Below, piece after piece: positions 1 through 7,709 of a stretch of 18,312 nt of DNA. This stretch comes from a bacterium (Candidatus Torokbacteria) CG_4_10_14_0_2_um_filter_35_8. GTDB taxonomy: Bacteria > Patescibacteriota > GCA-2792135. Made by a program: the position numbers and the translations under genes. The notes below the pieces were generated by a model. The model was not told the DNA's origin. It saw nothing but the letters and a program-made list of their open reading frames with translations, and ran no database searches. How positions within the stretch are numbered: position 1 is the first letter of the stretch; every line of letters begins with the position of its first letter. The stretch is from NCBI GenBank assembly GCA_002792135.1, contig PFNU01000095.1, positions 1-18,312 on the forward strand, in the 5' to 3' direction.

Positions 1-1
1 C

Positions 2-862
2 ACCCCCTTTACTTTTATTTCCCCAGCAGAAGTTGTCGCCCAACTTGGTGCAAAGCCTGTGTTTTGTGATATTGACCCTAAGACATTTAACATTGACCCT
101 TCAAAAATTCCTTCAAAGATTACTAAGAAAACTAGAGCGATAATTCCAGTTCATCTTTTTGGTCAAATGGCAGAAATGGATAGTATTTCAAACATTTCCC
201 AGAAGGCAGGTTTAGAAATTATAGAGGATGCAGCACAGGCGATCGGGGCAACTTATAAGAAAAAGCAAATAGGAGGTTTTGGTAAAATTGCATGTTTAAG
301 CTTCTATCCTACTAAGAATTTAGGAGGTTATGGCGATGGGGGAATGGCGGTTTCTGATAATAAAAAAATTGCAGATAAGATTGCATGGCTTAGAATTCAT
401 GGGTCTAAAGAGAAGTACTATTATAATATGCTAGGGTATGGTGCAAGGCTTGATACGATCCAAGCTGCTATTTTAAGAGTTAAACTAAAGCATTTAAGAA
501 AATGGACCAGGGCGCGACAAAAAGTCGCAAGAATTTACGATGAGTTACTTTCAGATTCCCCTATTGCTATCCCCTATCGAAACCCAAATTGCAATCATGT
601 TTTTCATATTTACTGTATTAGAGCGCCACAAAGAGATGGTTTAAGAGATTATCTTGCCAAAAAAGATATCCCCACTTTCATTTATTATCCTCTGGGTTTG
701 CATTTACAAGAAGCATTTAGATACCTTGGTTATAGAAGGGGTAGTTTTCCTGAGACAGAAAAAGCTTGTAGAGAAACTTTAGCACTCCCCATTTATCCTG
801 AGATTACGACATCAGAGCAGGAATATGTTTGTGAGGAGATAAAGAAATTTTATAAAAAATAA
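2..862 (+). CDS. DegT/DnrJ/EryC1/StrS-family sugar aminotransferase (5' truncated by window edge)
   Basis: PLP-dependent aminotransferase of the type that puts an amino group on a keto-sugar nucleotide, usually from glutamate, supplying an amino sugar for a surface glycan. The frame is open to the window edge. The 19 codons before the GTG at 59 read as family sequence (TPFTFISPAEVVAQLGAKP), so that GTG is internal and the real start lies outside. Visible motifs, counted from the codon at 59: EDAAQAIGA (56-64), and SFYPTKNLGG, where Lys86 (codon at 314) is the expected PLP Schiff-base lysine, followed by GDGG. A YPLGLHLQ stretch and the LPIYPE motif near the C-terminus also fit the family. The stop is 4 bp before the next gene, so the two are probably cotranscribed. 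The exact sugar substrate cannot be read from this sequence. Family assignment is secure. Confidence 0.93.
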   Translation, partial: TPFTFISPAEVVAQLGAKPVFCDIDPKTFNIDPSKIPSKITKKTRAIIPVHLFGQMAEMDSISNISQKAGLEIIEDAAQAIGATYKKKQIGGFGKIACLSFYPTKNLGGYGDGGMAVSDNKKIADKIAWLRIHGSKEKYYYNMLGYGARLDTIQAAILRVKLKHLRKWTRARQKVARIYDELLSDSPIAIPYRNPNCNHVFHIYCIRAPQRDGLRDYLAKKDIPTFIYYPLGLHLQEAFRYLGYRRGSFPETEKACRETLALPIYPEITTSEQEYVCEEIKKFYKK

Positions 863-866
863 GTTT

Positions 867-2039
867 ATGAAAACTTGCCTCATTGCTCCAGCACAAAGTA
901 CCCATACTCAAAGATGGGTTAATTTTTATCTGGGTAGCAACCTGGATGTTTTTGTTATTTCTGCAGAGGATTATGAGATTCCTGGAGTTAAGGTTTATCT
1001 TTTGAAGAGAAACACTTCCAAGGGTAAAAATAGAACCAATAAAAGATTTTCTTTTAAAAATATTATTAAAAAAATAGCCTATAATAGGGCTTTAAATCAG
1101 TTATATTTTATAAGAGGACTTTGGTTTCTTTACAGAGAATCTAGATATAGGGATAAAATTAAAAGGATAATTAGAAAGGAAAAGCCAGATATAGTACATG
1201 CTTTTGAGAGTATTCCGTTTGGGTTTTATGGGGCAAAACAGGATTTTGAAGTTCCTTTTCTAGTTTCTATTTGGGGATCAGATATAGTCCAATTTCCCAA
1301 AAAAAGCTTTATTTTCAGGAATGCTACCAAGAAAATTCTAAAGAAAGCCAAGGTTATTTTTTGTACAAGTAGATTTTTAGGTAGAAAAGTCAAAAACTAC
1401 CTTTCAAAAAGCGATTATGCTAAGATAAAAATAGTTCCTTTTGGGATTGACATTGAAAGATTTAACCCAGAGAAATTTACTAAAGACAAGGACAGAGTTT
1501 TTACTTTAGGATTTATAAAGCATTTCAAGGAAATCTATGCACCAGGGGATGTGGTTAAGGCTTTTTCTTTGGTCAGTAAAAAGATTCCAGATTCTCACCT
1601 AATAATGATTGGCGATGGTGATCTAAAAGATGAACTTAAAAGATTAGTTAAAAAACTAAAGTTACAAGATAAAGTAGAGTTGCTAGATTATATTCCCTAT
1701 GAAAAAGTTCCTTCTTATTTAAGTAAAATGGATGTTTTTCTAATGCCCTCCCTGCACGACTCTTTTGGCGTATCAGCTATTGAAGCTCAGGCAATGCAAG
1801 TTCCTGTCGTAGCAACAAATGTAGAAGGCATTCCTAAGGCAATTCAGGATAAAAAAACTGGTTTTCTAGTCCCCGTACACTCTCCAGAAAAAATCGCAGA
1901 AAAAGTCTTACTTCTTGCAAGAAACAGGAATTTGAGATTAAAAATGGGAGAAAGAGGCAGAGAGTTTGTAAAAGAAAATTATGTGTGGGAGAGAAATGCA
2001 GGCGTGGTATTAAAGGTTTATGAAGAAATCATTAGCTGA
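867..2039 (+). CDS. GT4-family glycosyltransferase
   Basis: A 390-residue GT-B fold, family 4 retaining glycosyltransferase, expected to add a sugar from a nucleotide donor to a lipid-linked glycan at the cytoplasmic face of the membrane. The N-terminal acceptor half has a WGSD motif (residues 136-139), typical of GT4 enzymes. The C-terminal donor half has IGDGDLKDELKRL, then DSFGVSAIEA (298-307) and PVVATNVEGIPKAI. The donor-binding E-x7-E signature appears as D298-x7-E306, a conservative change at the first position. There is no signal peptide or membrane segment. The ATG lies 4 bp after the aminotransferase stop, with no Shine-Dalgarno sequence. It is the last gene before the left arm of the 99-bp inverted repeat. 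Donor and acceptor are unknown. Confidence 0.9.
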   Translation: MKTCLIAPAQSTHTQRWVNFYLGSNLDVFVISAEDYEIPGVKVYLLKRNTSKGKNRTNKRFSFKNIIKKIAYNRALNQLYFIRGLWFLYRESRYRDKIKRIIRKEKPDIVHAFESIPFGFYGAKQDFEVPFLVSIWGSDIVQFPKKSFIFRNATKKILKKAKVIFCTSRFLGRKVKNYLSKSDYAKIKIVPFGIDIERFNPEKFTKDKDRVFTLGFIKHFKEIYAPGDVVKAFSLVSKKIPDSHLIMIGDGDLKDELKRLVKKLKLQDKVELLDYIPYEKVPSYLSKMDVFLMPSLHDSFGVSAIEAQAMQVPVVATNVEGIPKAIQDKKTGFLVPVHSPEKIAEKVLLLARNRNLRLKMGERGREFVKENYVWERNAGVVLKVYEEIIS

Positions 2040-2089
2040 TTAAGTTAGAGATAAAGTGATAGAATTAATAGATAAGAATCAGGAATTAT

Positions 2090-2188
2090 GAATCAGGGGA
2101 TTAGGTTACTAGGCTACTGGGCTACTAGGAACTAGAGAACGTCATTCGTCCGCCTGAGGCGGGTTCGTATAGCATTCGTATTTATTCG
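2090..2188. repeat. Left arm of a perfect 99-bp inverted repeat
   Basis: All 99 bases are the exact reverse complement of 10278-10376; the position pairs sum to 12466 throughout. The arm holds a run of TTACTAGGCTACTGGGCTAC-type TAGG repeats, a GC-rich near-palindrome CCGCCTGAGGCGG at 2150-2162 and several ATTCGTA units. Identity breaks at 2089 and at 2189, although the sequence stays similar for a few bases past 2189. It lies in the spacer between the first GT4 gene and the flippase gene. See the finding on the bracketed six-gene block. Confidence 0.97.
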
Positions 2189-2247
2189 TATTAACTTTGC
2201 CTTATACGTTTTTTTGATTTTTTATTTTAAAACTTTAAATTTTTTTT

Positions 2248-3567
2248 GTGAGTTTCGTAAAACGATCAACTTTAATGTTTATCCGCCAGTTTATTGTCTG
2301 TTTTCTTGGGGCAATGGCGGGGGTTATTTTGGCACGAGTTTTAGGTGTAGAAGGAAAAGGTGCTTATGCTTTGGTACTTCTTGTTCCTAAGATGGCGGTA
2401 ACTTTAGGTAATCTTGGAATTCGTGGTGCTAATATTTATTTTTTGGGAAAGAAAGAAAAAGAGGAAAGGAATATTATTGCAAATTCCTTATTTTTAGCTT
2501 TTATTATAGGGCTTTTTATAATTTTTATAATTTTTATAATTTTTAGTCCTTTGCGTGAGAATTTTTTCTCAGGAGTACCTCAAAATTATTTATATTTTGG
2601 TATATTTTCTATTCCCTTTTTACTTCTCTCGTCTTATTTTAATGGGGTCATTATTGCCAAAGACTTGATCAAAAAATTAGTTGTTAAGGATGTTGTTATC
2701 AATGTTATCTCTCTTTTACTGCTTGGTCTTACAGTTTGGTATTTTAAATTGGGCCTTATTGCTGCTCTTGTTGTTTGGTTTATAATTCTTGTCGTCGATG
2801 CTTTTATTAATTTTGTTTTTGTAAATCAAGCATCAAGAAAAATAAAATGGCGTTTTTCTGTTCCTGTTTTCAAGGAAAGTATCGTCTATGGTCTTAAGAT
2901 ATATCTAGGAAATCTAGTTCAGTTCCTAAATTATAGATTAGATATGTTTTTAGTAAGTTTTTTCATGGGGGTACGCTTTGTAGGGTTTTATTCTATTGCG
3001 GTAAGCCTTGCTGAGCTTATTTGGTATTTTCCTGATTCTTTTGCTACTATGCTTTTCCCAAGAGTGTCATCGTCTTCTGAAAAAGAAAATAATAGATTCA
3101 CGCCCCTTGTTACAAGAAATGTTGCTCTATTACTTTTAATAGAAATTTTATTTATTTTAGTGACAGGGAGATTTGTAGTCTGGCTTTTATATGGAGAAGG
3201 GTTTTTCCCTTCGCTTCGTCCTTTTTATTTCCTTCTTCCTGGGGTTTTAATACTGGGATTTGGTAAAATTTTGTCCGCTGATCTTGCAGGCAGAGGAAAA
3301 CCGGTTATCAATGCTTATATTTCAATAGTTGCTTTATTTATTAATATTTCTTTAAATATTTATCTTATCCCAAAAATGGGTATGTCTGGTGCTGCCCTTG
3401 CATCAACTATTTCCTATACTGTAACTGGTATTTTGACTATTATTTATTTTATTAAACTAACGGGTTGTAAGCTTTCTAAAATTTTGTTTGTCCAGAAAGA
3501 GGATTTTGCTTACTATAGGGATTTTATAAATAAGAAGTTGTTAAAAAGAGGAATTAAGGAATTATGA
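2248..3567 (+). CDS. Wzx-like polysaccharide flippase (MATE/MVF superfamily)
   Basis: A 439-residue, strongly hydrophobic membrane protein with about 12 predicted transmembrane segments, matching polysaccharide biosynthesis/oligosaccharide flippase proteins that move undecaprenyl-linked repeat units across the inner membrane. The N-terminus carries the family pattern, a short amphipathic lead followed by ILARVLGVEGKGAYAL (about residues 28-43). A later stretch, YRLDMFLVSFFMGVRFVGFY, resembles the family's repeated helix with its charged entry, and an AGRGKPVINAYIS loop is also typical. The GTG at 2248 gives the expected N-terminus; an ATG at 2275 is possible but would remove a conserved-looking lead. 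There is no Shine-Dalgarno sequence, and a T-rich tract ends directly at the GTG. The last codons and stop overlap a short spacer repeat: AGGAATTATGAATCA occurs at 3557-3571 and again at 2081-2095. Confidence 0.88.
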   Translation: MSFVKRSTLMFIRQFIVCFLGAMAGVILARVLGVEGKGAYALVLLVPKMAVTLGNLGIRGANIYFLGKKEKEERNIIANSLFLAFIIGLFIIFIIFIIFSPLRENFFSGVPQNYLYFGIFSIPFLLLSSYFNGVIIAKDLIKKLVVKDVVINVISLLLLGLTVWYFKLGLIAALVVWFIILVVDAFINFVFVNQASRKIKWRFSVPVFKESIVYGLKIYLGNLVQFLNYRLDMFLVSFFMGVRFVGFYSIAVSLAELIWYFPDSFATMLFPRVSSSSEKENNRFTPLVTRNVALLLLIEILFILVTGRFVVWLLYGEGFFPSLRPFYFLLPGVLILGFGKILSADLAGRGKPVINAYISIVALFINISLNIYLIPKMGMSGAALASTISYTVTGILTIIYFIKLTGCKLSKILFVQKEDFAYYRDFINKKLLKRGIKEL

Positions 3568-3673
3568 ATCATGAATCAGGAAGGAGTCAGGAATTTAGAG
3601 TATAGAATCTAGAAGAACTCTAGTTATTGGACATTTTGTCATTGGGATTTGATTTCTGCCTTCGCTATGCTTC

Positions 3674-3694
3674 GGCGGATCAGCTGCGGCTGAA
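3674..3694 (+). repeat. GC-rich GGCGGATCAGC...GGCTGAA spacer element, copy 1
   Basis: One of three related GC-rich islands in otherwise AT-rich spacers (others at 6256-6277 and 9096-9117). It shares the leading GGCGGATCAGC exactly with the 9096 copy and ends in GGCTGAA like both others. The inverted parts allow a small imperfect hairpin. No gene is involved. Confidence 0.7.
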
Positions 3695-3704
3695 GAAATT
3701 AGAA

Positions 3705-3740
3705 ATTTGCAACTTTTAATGTTTAGAATTTCTTTCGTGT
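3705..3740 (+). repeat. 36-bp direct repeat upstream of a glycosyltransferase gene, copy 1
   Basis: Matches 6282-6317 at 32 of 36 positions without gaps. Both begin ATTTGCA and share CTTTTAAT and TTTAGAATTTCT. Each copy lies shortly upstream of a GT4 gene (35 bp here, 23 bp at the other site) and directly after a GGCTGAA element, so a longer composite spacer has been duplicated. Whether it acts as a promoter or leader is unknown; no convincing -35/-10 pair was seen. Confidence 0.7.
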
Positions 3741-3774
3741 TGTTTAACTCTTTGTGTTTTTTTCTACTTCTTTT

Positions 3775-4893
3775 ATGTCTAAGACAAAAGTAGTAATGAA
3801 ACTAAATAATGATTTCATACACGATACTCGTGTTTATAAGGAAGCTTTAAGTCTTATAAATGCAGGTTTTTCTGTTACTGTGCTTTGCGAGAAGTCTCCT
3901 AAAACCAAATCTAAGGAAATAATTTCCGGTATAAAAGTAAAAAGGCTTAAAAAAAAGCCATCTTTTTTGATTCCAAATACTCTAAAAGACACTATAAAAG
4001 AAAAAGGTGATATTTATCATGCACATGATCTTGGTACTTTGCTTTTTTGCTATATTGCGGCGAGAAAAAATAAAGCAAAATTAGTTTATGACTCTCATGA
4101 GTTATATATGGACACAGAGGGGATGAGTGAGGTTCCTTTACTGAAGAAAATCTATCTCAAGCTTTTAGAAAGATTTGTTTCAAAAAGATGTAATGCGGTA
4201 ATTACGGTTAACGAGTCTATCGCAAAAGAACTAGCAAAAAGATATAAGATTAAAAAGCCGTATGTGGTTATGAATTGTGCATTAAAAGAAGAAGTTGAGA
4301 AAACCGACTTTCTTAAGGGGGGATTAAAGTTACCCCTTGATCAGAAAATTGCTTTATATCATGGTTATTTTCAAGAAAAAAGAGGGATAGAAAAATTAAT
4401 AGAAGCAGCAGAGTTTTTACCGGAAAAGATTGTTATTGTTTTTATGGGAGAAGGGCGTCTAAAGAATAAAATGGAAGATTCAATAAAAGAACTTGGTGTT
4501 GAGAAGAAAGTAAAATTTTTTCCAATGGTGCCAGTTGATAAGGTGGTTTTGTATGTTTCTTCTGCTGATCTTGGAATTATACCTTATGAAAGAACTTGCT
4601 TGAATCATTATTATGCTACTCCTAATAAGCTTTTCGAGTGTCTTGCAGCAGGTGTTCCGATAGCTTGCAGTAATTTTCCTGAGATGAAGAAGATTGTCTG
4701 GGAGTTTAATATTGGAGAGGTATTTAATCCCGAGGATCCCAGGGAAATTGCAAGTAGCATAAATCAGGTTTTAGGAAATGGAAGTAGATTGGAGGAAATA
4801 AAAGCAAATGTAAAAAGAGCTTTTGAGGGAAAATATAATTGGGGAAGACAAGAGAAAATCTTATTAAAAGTTTATAGGAAGTTAGAAAGTTAG
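3775..4893 (+). CDS. GT4-family glycosyltransferase (second)
   Basis: A predicted cytoplasmic GT-B glycosyltransferase of 372 residues, probably adding one sugar to the growing lipid-linked unit. The frame opens at a GTG at 3754, but the ATG at 3775 gives the usual N-terminus, a short lead running straight into the first beta strand (KVVMKL) and HDTRVYKEALSL. Motifs: YHAHD (81-85), YDSHE (105-109), HGYFQEKRGIEKLIEA at the start of the donor domain, and ATPNKLFECLAAGVPIACS, with Glu288 in the donor-binding region. The same motif order (YHFHD, YDIHE, MPTKILEYMAS) is found in the fourth GT4 gene at 9142, so the two are paralogues. There is no Shine-Dalgarno sequence. The gene lies inside the inverted-repeat block. 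Donor and linkage cannot be read from the sequence. Confidence 0.9.
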   Translation: MSKTKVVMKLNNDFIHDTRVYKEALSLINAGFSVTVLCEKSPKTKSKEIISGIKVKRLKKKPSFLIPNTLKDTIKEKGDIYHAHDLGTLLFCYIAARKNKAKLVYDSHELYMDTEGMSEVPLLKKIYLKLLERFVSKRCNAVITVNESIAKELAKRYKIKKPYVVMNCALKEEVEKTDFLKGGLKLPLDQKIALYHGYFQEKRGIEKLIEAAEFLPEKIVIVFMGEGRLKNKMEDSIKELGVEKKVKFFPMVPVDKVVLYVSSADLGIIPYERTCLNHYYATPNKLFECLAAGVPIACSNFPEMKKIVWEFNIGEVFNPEDPREIASSINQVLGNGSRLEEIKANVKRAFEGKYNWGRQEKILLKVYRKLES

Positions 4894-4972
4894 GAATATT
4901 AGGGACTAGGGAGTAGGGAGTAGGTTGTAGAAAAGTTACCCCCTACAACCTAACACCTAATCCCTAATATTC
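4894..4972. repeat. Imperfect TAGG/CCTA hairpin repeat in the spacer before wecB
   Basis: The left arm (4894-4930: GAATATTAGGGA, then TAGG repeats, ending TAGGTTGTAG) pairs imperfectly with the right arm (4943-4972: CTACAACC... to CCCTAATATTC). The outer 12 bases (GAATATTAGGGA/TCCCTAATATTC) and the inner TAGGTTGTAG/CTACAACCTA are perfect. The loop carries AAAAGTTACCCC. A 19-nt core, TAGAAAAGTTACCCCCTAC (4928-4946), recurs exactly at 14977-14995. No T tract follows, so this is not a standard intrinsic terminator. It directly follows the GT4 stop codon. Confidence 0.8.
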
Positions 4973-4994
4973 GTGATTCTTAATTCGTAATTCG
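4969..4994. repeat. ATTCG-type direct repeat
   Basis: Contains ATTCGTGATTCTTAATTCGT (4969-4988), found exactly at 17934-17953. A shorter version with 17 of 18 matches (ATTCGTGATTCTTTATTC) is at 10380-10397. It overlaps the end of the hairpin repeat at 4894-4972, so the spacer looks assembled from several repeat modules. Confidence 0.75.
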
Positions 4995-5006
4995 CTTAAT
5001 ATAAAT

Positions 5007-5036
5007 TTGTGTAGACATTAGCTTCATTTGTATAAT
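5007..5036 (+). promoter_or_regulatory. Candidate promoter immediately upstream of wecB
   Basis: A perfect -10 hexamer TATAAT (5031-5036) lies 18 nt after a weak -35 (TTGTGT, 5007-5012). The wecB ATG at 5048 is only 11 bases past the -10 box, so transcription from this box would start at or within a few bases of the initiation codon, giving a leaderless or near-leaderless mRNA. The -10 is convincing and the -35 is weak. Confidence 0.5.
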
Positions 5037-5047
5037 CCATATTCTTT

Positions 5048-6148
5048 ATGAGTAAAATCAAAATAATCAACATCGTTGGAGCTCGTCCTCAGTTTATTAA
5101 AGTTGCTCCAGTTACTGAGGCTTTAAATGAAGTTCTAGGTAGAAAAGCAACTGTCAAAATGATCCACACCGGTCAGCACTACAATGGTAATATGTCTCAG
5201 ATTTTTTTTGATGAGTTAAAAATTCCTAAACCCAATTGGAATCTAAGAATAGGATCCGGAACCCATGGAGAGCAAACAGGAAAGATGCTAATAGAAATTG
5301 AAAAAGCTCTACTTGAAGAAAAACCAGATGGGGCAGTAGTATATGGAGATACTAACTCTACTGTTGCAGGGAGTCTAGCAGCAGCAAAGCTTCATATTTT
5401 ATCTTTCCACGTAGAAGCGGGCCTCCGAAGCTTTAATCGAGAAATGCCCGAAGAAATAAATAGAATTTTAACCGATCATGCATCTAGCGTACTTTTTTGT
5501 CCTACCAAGGATGCAGTAAATAATTTAAAGAGGGAAGGAATAACTAAGCGTGGTAAAGTTTATCTTACTGGAGATGTAATGAAAGATGCTCTAGTAAAAA
5601 ACTCTAAGATTGCAAGAAAAAAAAGTGCTATTATCAAAGATTTGAATCTGAAGCGAAAGAAATTTCTTTTAGCGACTGTGCATAGGGCAGAGAATACTGA
5701 TACAAAGAGAAATCTTGAAAATATTTTTAATACTTTTATGGATTTAAAAGAGAAAGTAGTTGTCCCGCTCCATCCTCGAACTAGAAAATATCTTGAACAG
5801 TATGGATTATTAAAGAAGATTTTGGAAAGTTTAATGGTGGAAATTATTAAGCCTGTAGGGTATTTAGAAATGCTAGAACTTGAAAGGAACGCTCGTTTGA
5901 TACTTACTGATTCTGGTGGGATCCAGAAAGAGGCTTACTTGCTAAAGACTCCTTGTATTACTTTACGAGAAGAAACAGAGTGGGTGGAGACAGTAAAAGC
6001 AGGATGGAATAAACTTGTCGGAGCAGATCCTAAGAAGATTTATTCTGCTGCTAGAAATTTTAAACCTCGAAAGGAAAGAGAGTATATTTTTGGAAGAGGG
6101 AGTGCGAGTAGGAAGATTGCGAAGATTATTGAGAAGATGGTTTGTTAG
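5048..6148 (+). CDS. wecB: UDP-N-acetylglucosamine 2-epimerase (non-hydrolysing, WecB type)
   Basis: Converts UDP-GlcNAc to UDP-ManNAc in the cytoplasm, supplying a donor for surface-glycan assembly. At 366 residues it has normal family length. Motifs in order: IVGARPQFIKVAPV (9-22, the diagnostic N-terminus), TGQHYN (41-46), VYGDTNST with Asp101, FHVEAGLRSFNREMPEEINR with Glu123 and Glu135, ATVHRAENTD with His212, PLHPRTRKYL and LTDSGGIQKEA near the C-terminus. Asp101, Glu123, Glu135 and His212 correspond to the catalytic residues of E. coli WecB (D95, E117, E131, H213), so the enzyme should be active. WecB fits better than the hydrolysing NeuC type because the PEE region and overall pattern follow the non-hydrolysing enzymes. 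A near-adjacent -10 box suggests its own promoter. It sits inside the inverted-repeat block. Confidence 0.95.
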   Translation: MSKIKIINIVGARPQFIKVAPVTEALNEVLGRKATVKMIHTGQHYNGNMSQIFFDELKIPKPNWNLRIGSGTHGEQTGKMLIEIEKALLEEKPDGAVVYGDTNSTVAGSLAAAKLHILSFHVEAGLRSFNREMPEEINRILTDHASSVLFCPTKDAVNNLKREGITKRGKVYLTGDVMKDALVKNSKIARKKSAIIKDLNLKRKKFLLATVHRAENTDTKRNLENIFNTFMDLKEKVVVPLHPRTRKYLEQYGLLKKILESLMVEIIKPVGYLEMLELERNARLILTDSGGIQKEAYLLKTPCITLREETEWVETVKAGWNKLVGADPKKIYSAARNFKPRKEREYIFGRGSASRKIAKIIEKMVC

Positions 6149-6255
6149 ATGATAAGAATTAGGTTATTAAGTTATTAGTATTGGTCATTTCCTAATTGGG
6201 ATTTGGTTAGTAATTCTTAATTTGTCATTTCCGCCCTAGGCGGATCTCCGCCCGG

Positions 6256-6277
6256 GGCGGATGAAGCCTTGGGCTGA
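6256..6277 (+). repeat. GC-rich GGCGGAT...GGCTGAA spacer element, copy 2
   Basis: GGCGGATGAAGC followed by CTTGGGCTGAA, related to 3674-3694 and 9096-9117. It is preceded at about 6231-6243 and 6249-6260 by two more GC-rich near-palindromes (CCGCCCTAGGCGG and CCGCCCGGGGCGG). Together they form a GC-rich cluster of about 50 bp in the spacer between wecB and the third GT4 gene. Confidence 0.7.
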
Positions 6278-6281
6278 AGAC

Positions 6282-6317
6282 ATTTGCAGCTTTTAATATT
6301 TAGAATTTCTCTTGTGT
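6282..6317 (+). repeat. 36-bp direct repeat upstream of a glycosyltransferase gene, copy 2
   Basis: Matches 3705-3740 at 32 of 36 positions and sits in the same relation to a preceding GGCTGAA element and a following GT4 start. Function unknown. Confidence 0.7.
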
Positions 6318-6339
6318 AATTTTTTGCAGCTCCATCTTT

Positions 6340-7590
6340 ATGAAAAAAATTTTATTTATCTGTTATTTTTTTCCACCAGCCGGTGGTGCAGGTGTACAAA
6401 GAGTAAGTAAATTTATTAAGTATTTAGAAAGATTTGGCTGGCAGAGTTTTATTATCTGTCCGGAAGAAGATGTTTATTTAGTAAGAGACGACACTTTATT
6501 AGAAGATATTGCTAAGAATATTTCAGTAAACAGGATTAAATTTTTTGAGGTTTTTTTGAAGTTATCTAAGGTTTCTTGGAAACTGTATAATTTTTTCACT
6601 AAATGGTTTTGTATTCCTGACGACAAGAAAACCTTCATGAAAGAGGCCCACAAAAGAGCTTGCAATTTAATTAAAAAGGAAAAGATAAAAATTCTTTTTA
6701 CAACTTCCTTTCCATGTTCTACCCATCTTGTAGGATTAAGACTTAAAGATAATTTTCCTAACTTAAAATGGATAGCAGATTTTCGAGATGAATGGTCGGA
6801 GACTAAAGAGAAATTTCCTACAAGTTGGCATTATAAAAAAAATAAAAATTTAGAGAAAGAAGTTTTAAAAAAAGCTGATAAAATTATTACAGTATCAGAG
6901 CCTTTAAAGGGCGTTTTTATAAATGATTTTCCTGAAATTAAAAATCTTAAAACACGTTTTAGGGTTATTACCAATGGTTTTGATCTAGAAGATTTTGAGA
7001 AGGTCTTTGAGAGAACTACAGCTAAAAATAATAAAGATTTTACTATAAGTTATATTGGAACAGTTTATAATAAGCAGTCTCCGGAAAATTTTCTTTTAGG
7101 AATTAAGCAGTTCTTAGAAGATGAAAGATATAGAATTAAGATAAGGTTTATAGGAGCAACTTCTAAAGCAATCTTAAAGATTTTAAAGAAGTTGGGTTTA
7201 AAAAATAATTCTAAAATTGAAGTCCTAGATTATGTAAACCATAAAGATGTTTTAAAGATGATAGTAAGTTCTGATTTATTACTTTTGATTATTGGCAAGA
7301 GTATAAGAAAAGGAGTGTACACTGGAAAGATATTTGAGTATATTGCATCAAAAGTACCAATTTTTGCTTTAGTACCCAAACATGATGTAGCAGCAGAATT
7401 GATTAGAAAAACCAGAACGGGAGTTATTGTAGACCCTGAAGATAAAAAAGAAATTAGAAATTTTTTTTTGGATTTATATAATAAATGGAAGAGGAGAAGT
7501 TTGAGTATTAATCCAAATTGGAAAGAGATTAATAAATATTCTCGAGAAAAGTTAACTAAGGATTTAGAAAGAGTATTGCAGAGTCTTTAA
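6340..7590 (+). CDS. GT4-family glycosyltransferase (third)
   Basis: A 416-residue GT-B glycosyltransferase. The N-terminal motif FFPPAGGAGVQR (10-21) is the glycine-rich loop that follows beta-1 in many GT4 proteins. WIADFRDEWSE (from Trp144, with Asp147, Arg149 and Asp150) is the conserved acceptor-domain motif of a GT4 subgroup found in capsule and O-antigen clusters. The donor half begins near TISYIGTVYNKQSPENFLLG, and the C-terminal donor site appears as GKIFEYIASKVPIFALVP, with the conserved glutamate in FEY. It lacks membrane segments. It is somewhat more divergent from the other GT4 genes here than they are from each other. The ATG directly begins the first beta strand, without a Shine-Dalgarno sequence. 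Substrate unknown. Confidence 0.88.
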   Translation: MKKILFICYFFPPAGGAGVQRVSKFIKYLERFGWQSFIICPEEDVYLVRDDTLLEDIAKNISVNRIKFFEVFLKLSKVSWKLYNFFTKWFCIPDDKKTFMKEAHKRACNLIKKEKIKILFTTSFPCSTHLVGLRLKDNFPNLKWIADFRDEWSETKEKFPTSWHYKKNKNLEKEVLKKADKIITVSEPLKGVFINDFPEIKNLKTRFRVITNGFDLEDFEKVFERTTAKNNKDFTISYIGTVYNKQSPENFLLGIKQFLEDERYRIKIRFIGATSKAILKILKKLGLKNNSKIEVLDYVNHKDVLKMIVSSDLLLLIIGKSIRKGVYTGKIFEYIASKVPIFALVPKHDVAAELIRKTRTGVIVDPEDKKEIRNFFLDLYNKWKRRSLSINPNWKEINKYSREKLTKDLERVLQSL

Positions 7591-7709
7591 AAGAAGCTGC
7601 TATGCGGTAGGCTAGTCCCCTGACTAGCCCAGACAATTGTTATTGTGCCTGATATTATTTAAATTCCAGCAAGGCCACAGGGAACTGGCCTTACCCGTAG
7701 CTTAAATAA
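7591..7709 (+). ncRNA. Candidate structured leader with two hairpins before the O-antigen ligase gene
   Basis: Hairpin 1 is a perfect 8-bp stem GGCTAGTC/GACTAGCC (7610-7617 with 7622-7629) closing a CCCT tetraloop. Hairpin 2 is a 7-bp stem AAGGCCA/TGGCCTT (7671-7677 with 7686-7692) with loop CAGGGAAC. The first loop (CCCT) is complementary to AGGG in the second, so a kissing interaction is possible. AAGCT near 7594 and AGCTT just before the ATG could close the whole structure. Unlike the other spacers it carries none of the TAGG or ATTCG repeats. No known riboswitch class is recognised; a chance arrangement is possible. Confidence 0.35.

Noticed and set aside
59..61. GTG at 59 as the start of the aminotransferase
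   Set aside because: The same frame upstream, to the window edge, encodes clear family sequence (PFTFISPAEVV...GAKP), so the codon is an internal valine.
6474..6665. Minus-strand open frames at 6474-6665, 9717-9959, 11603-11875, 11888-12091, 14124-14342 and 15064-15381
   Set aside because: All lie opposite well-supported + strand genes, have no recognisable motif, and show low-complexity or biased composition expected of shadow frames.
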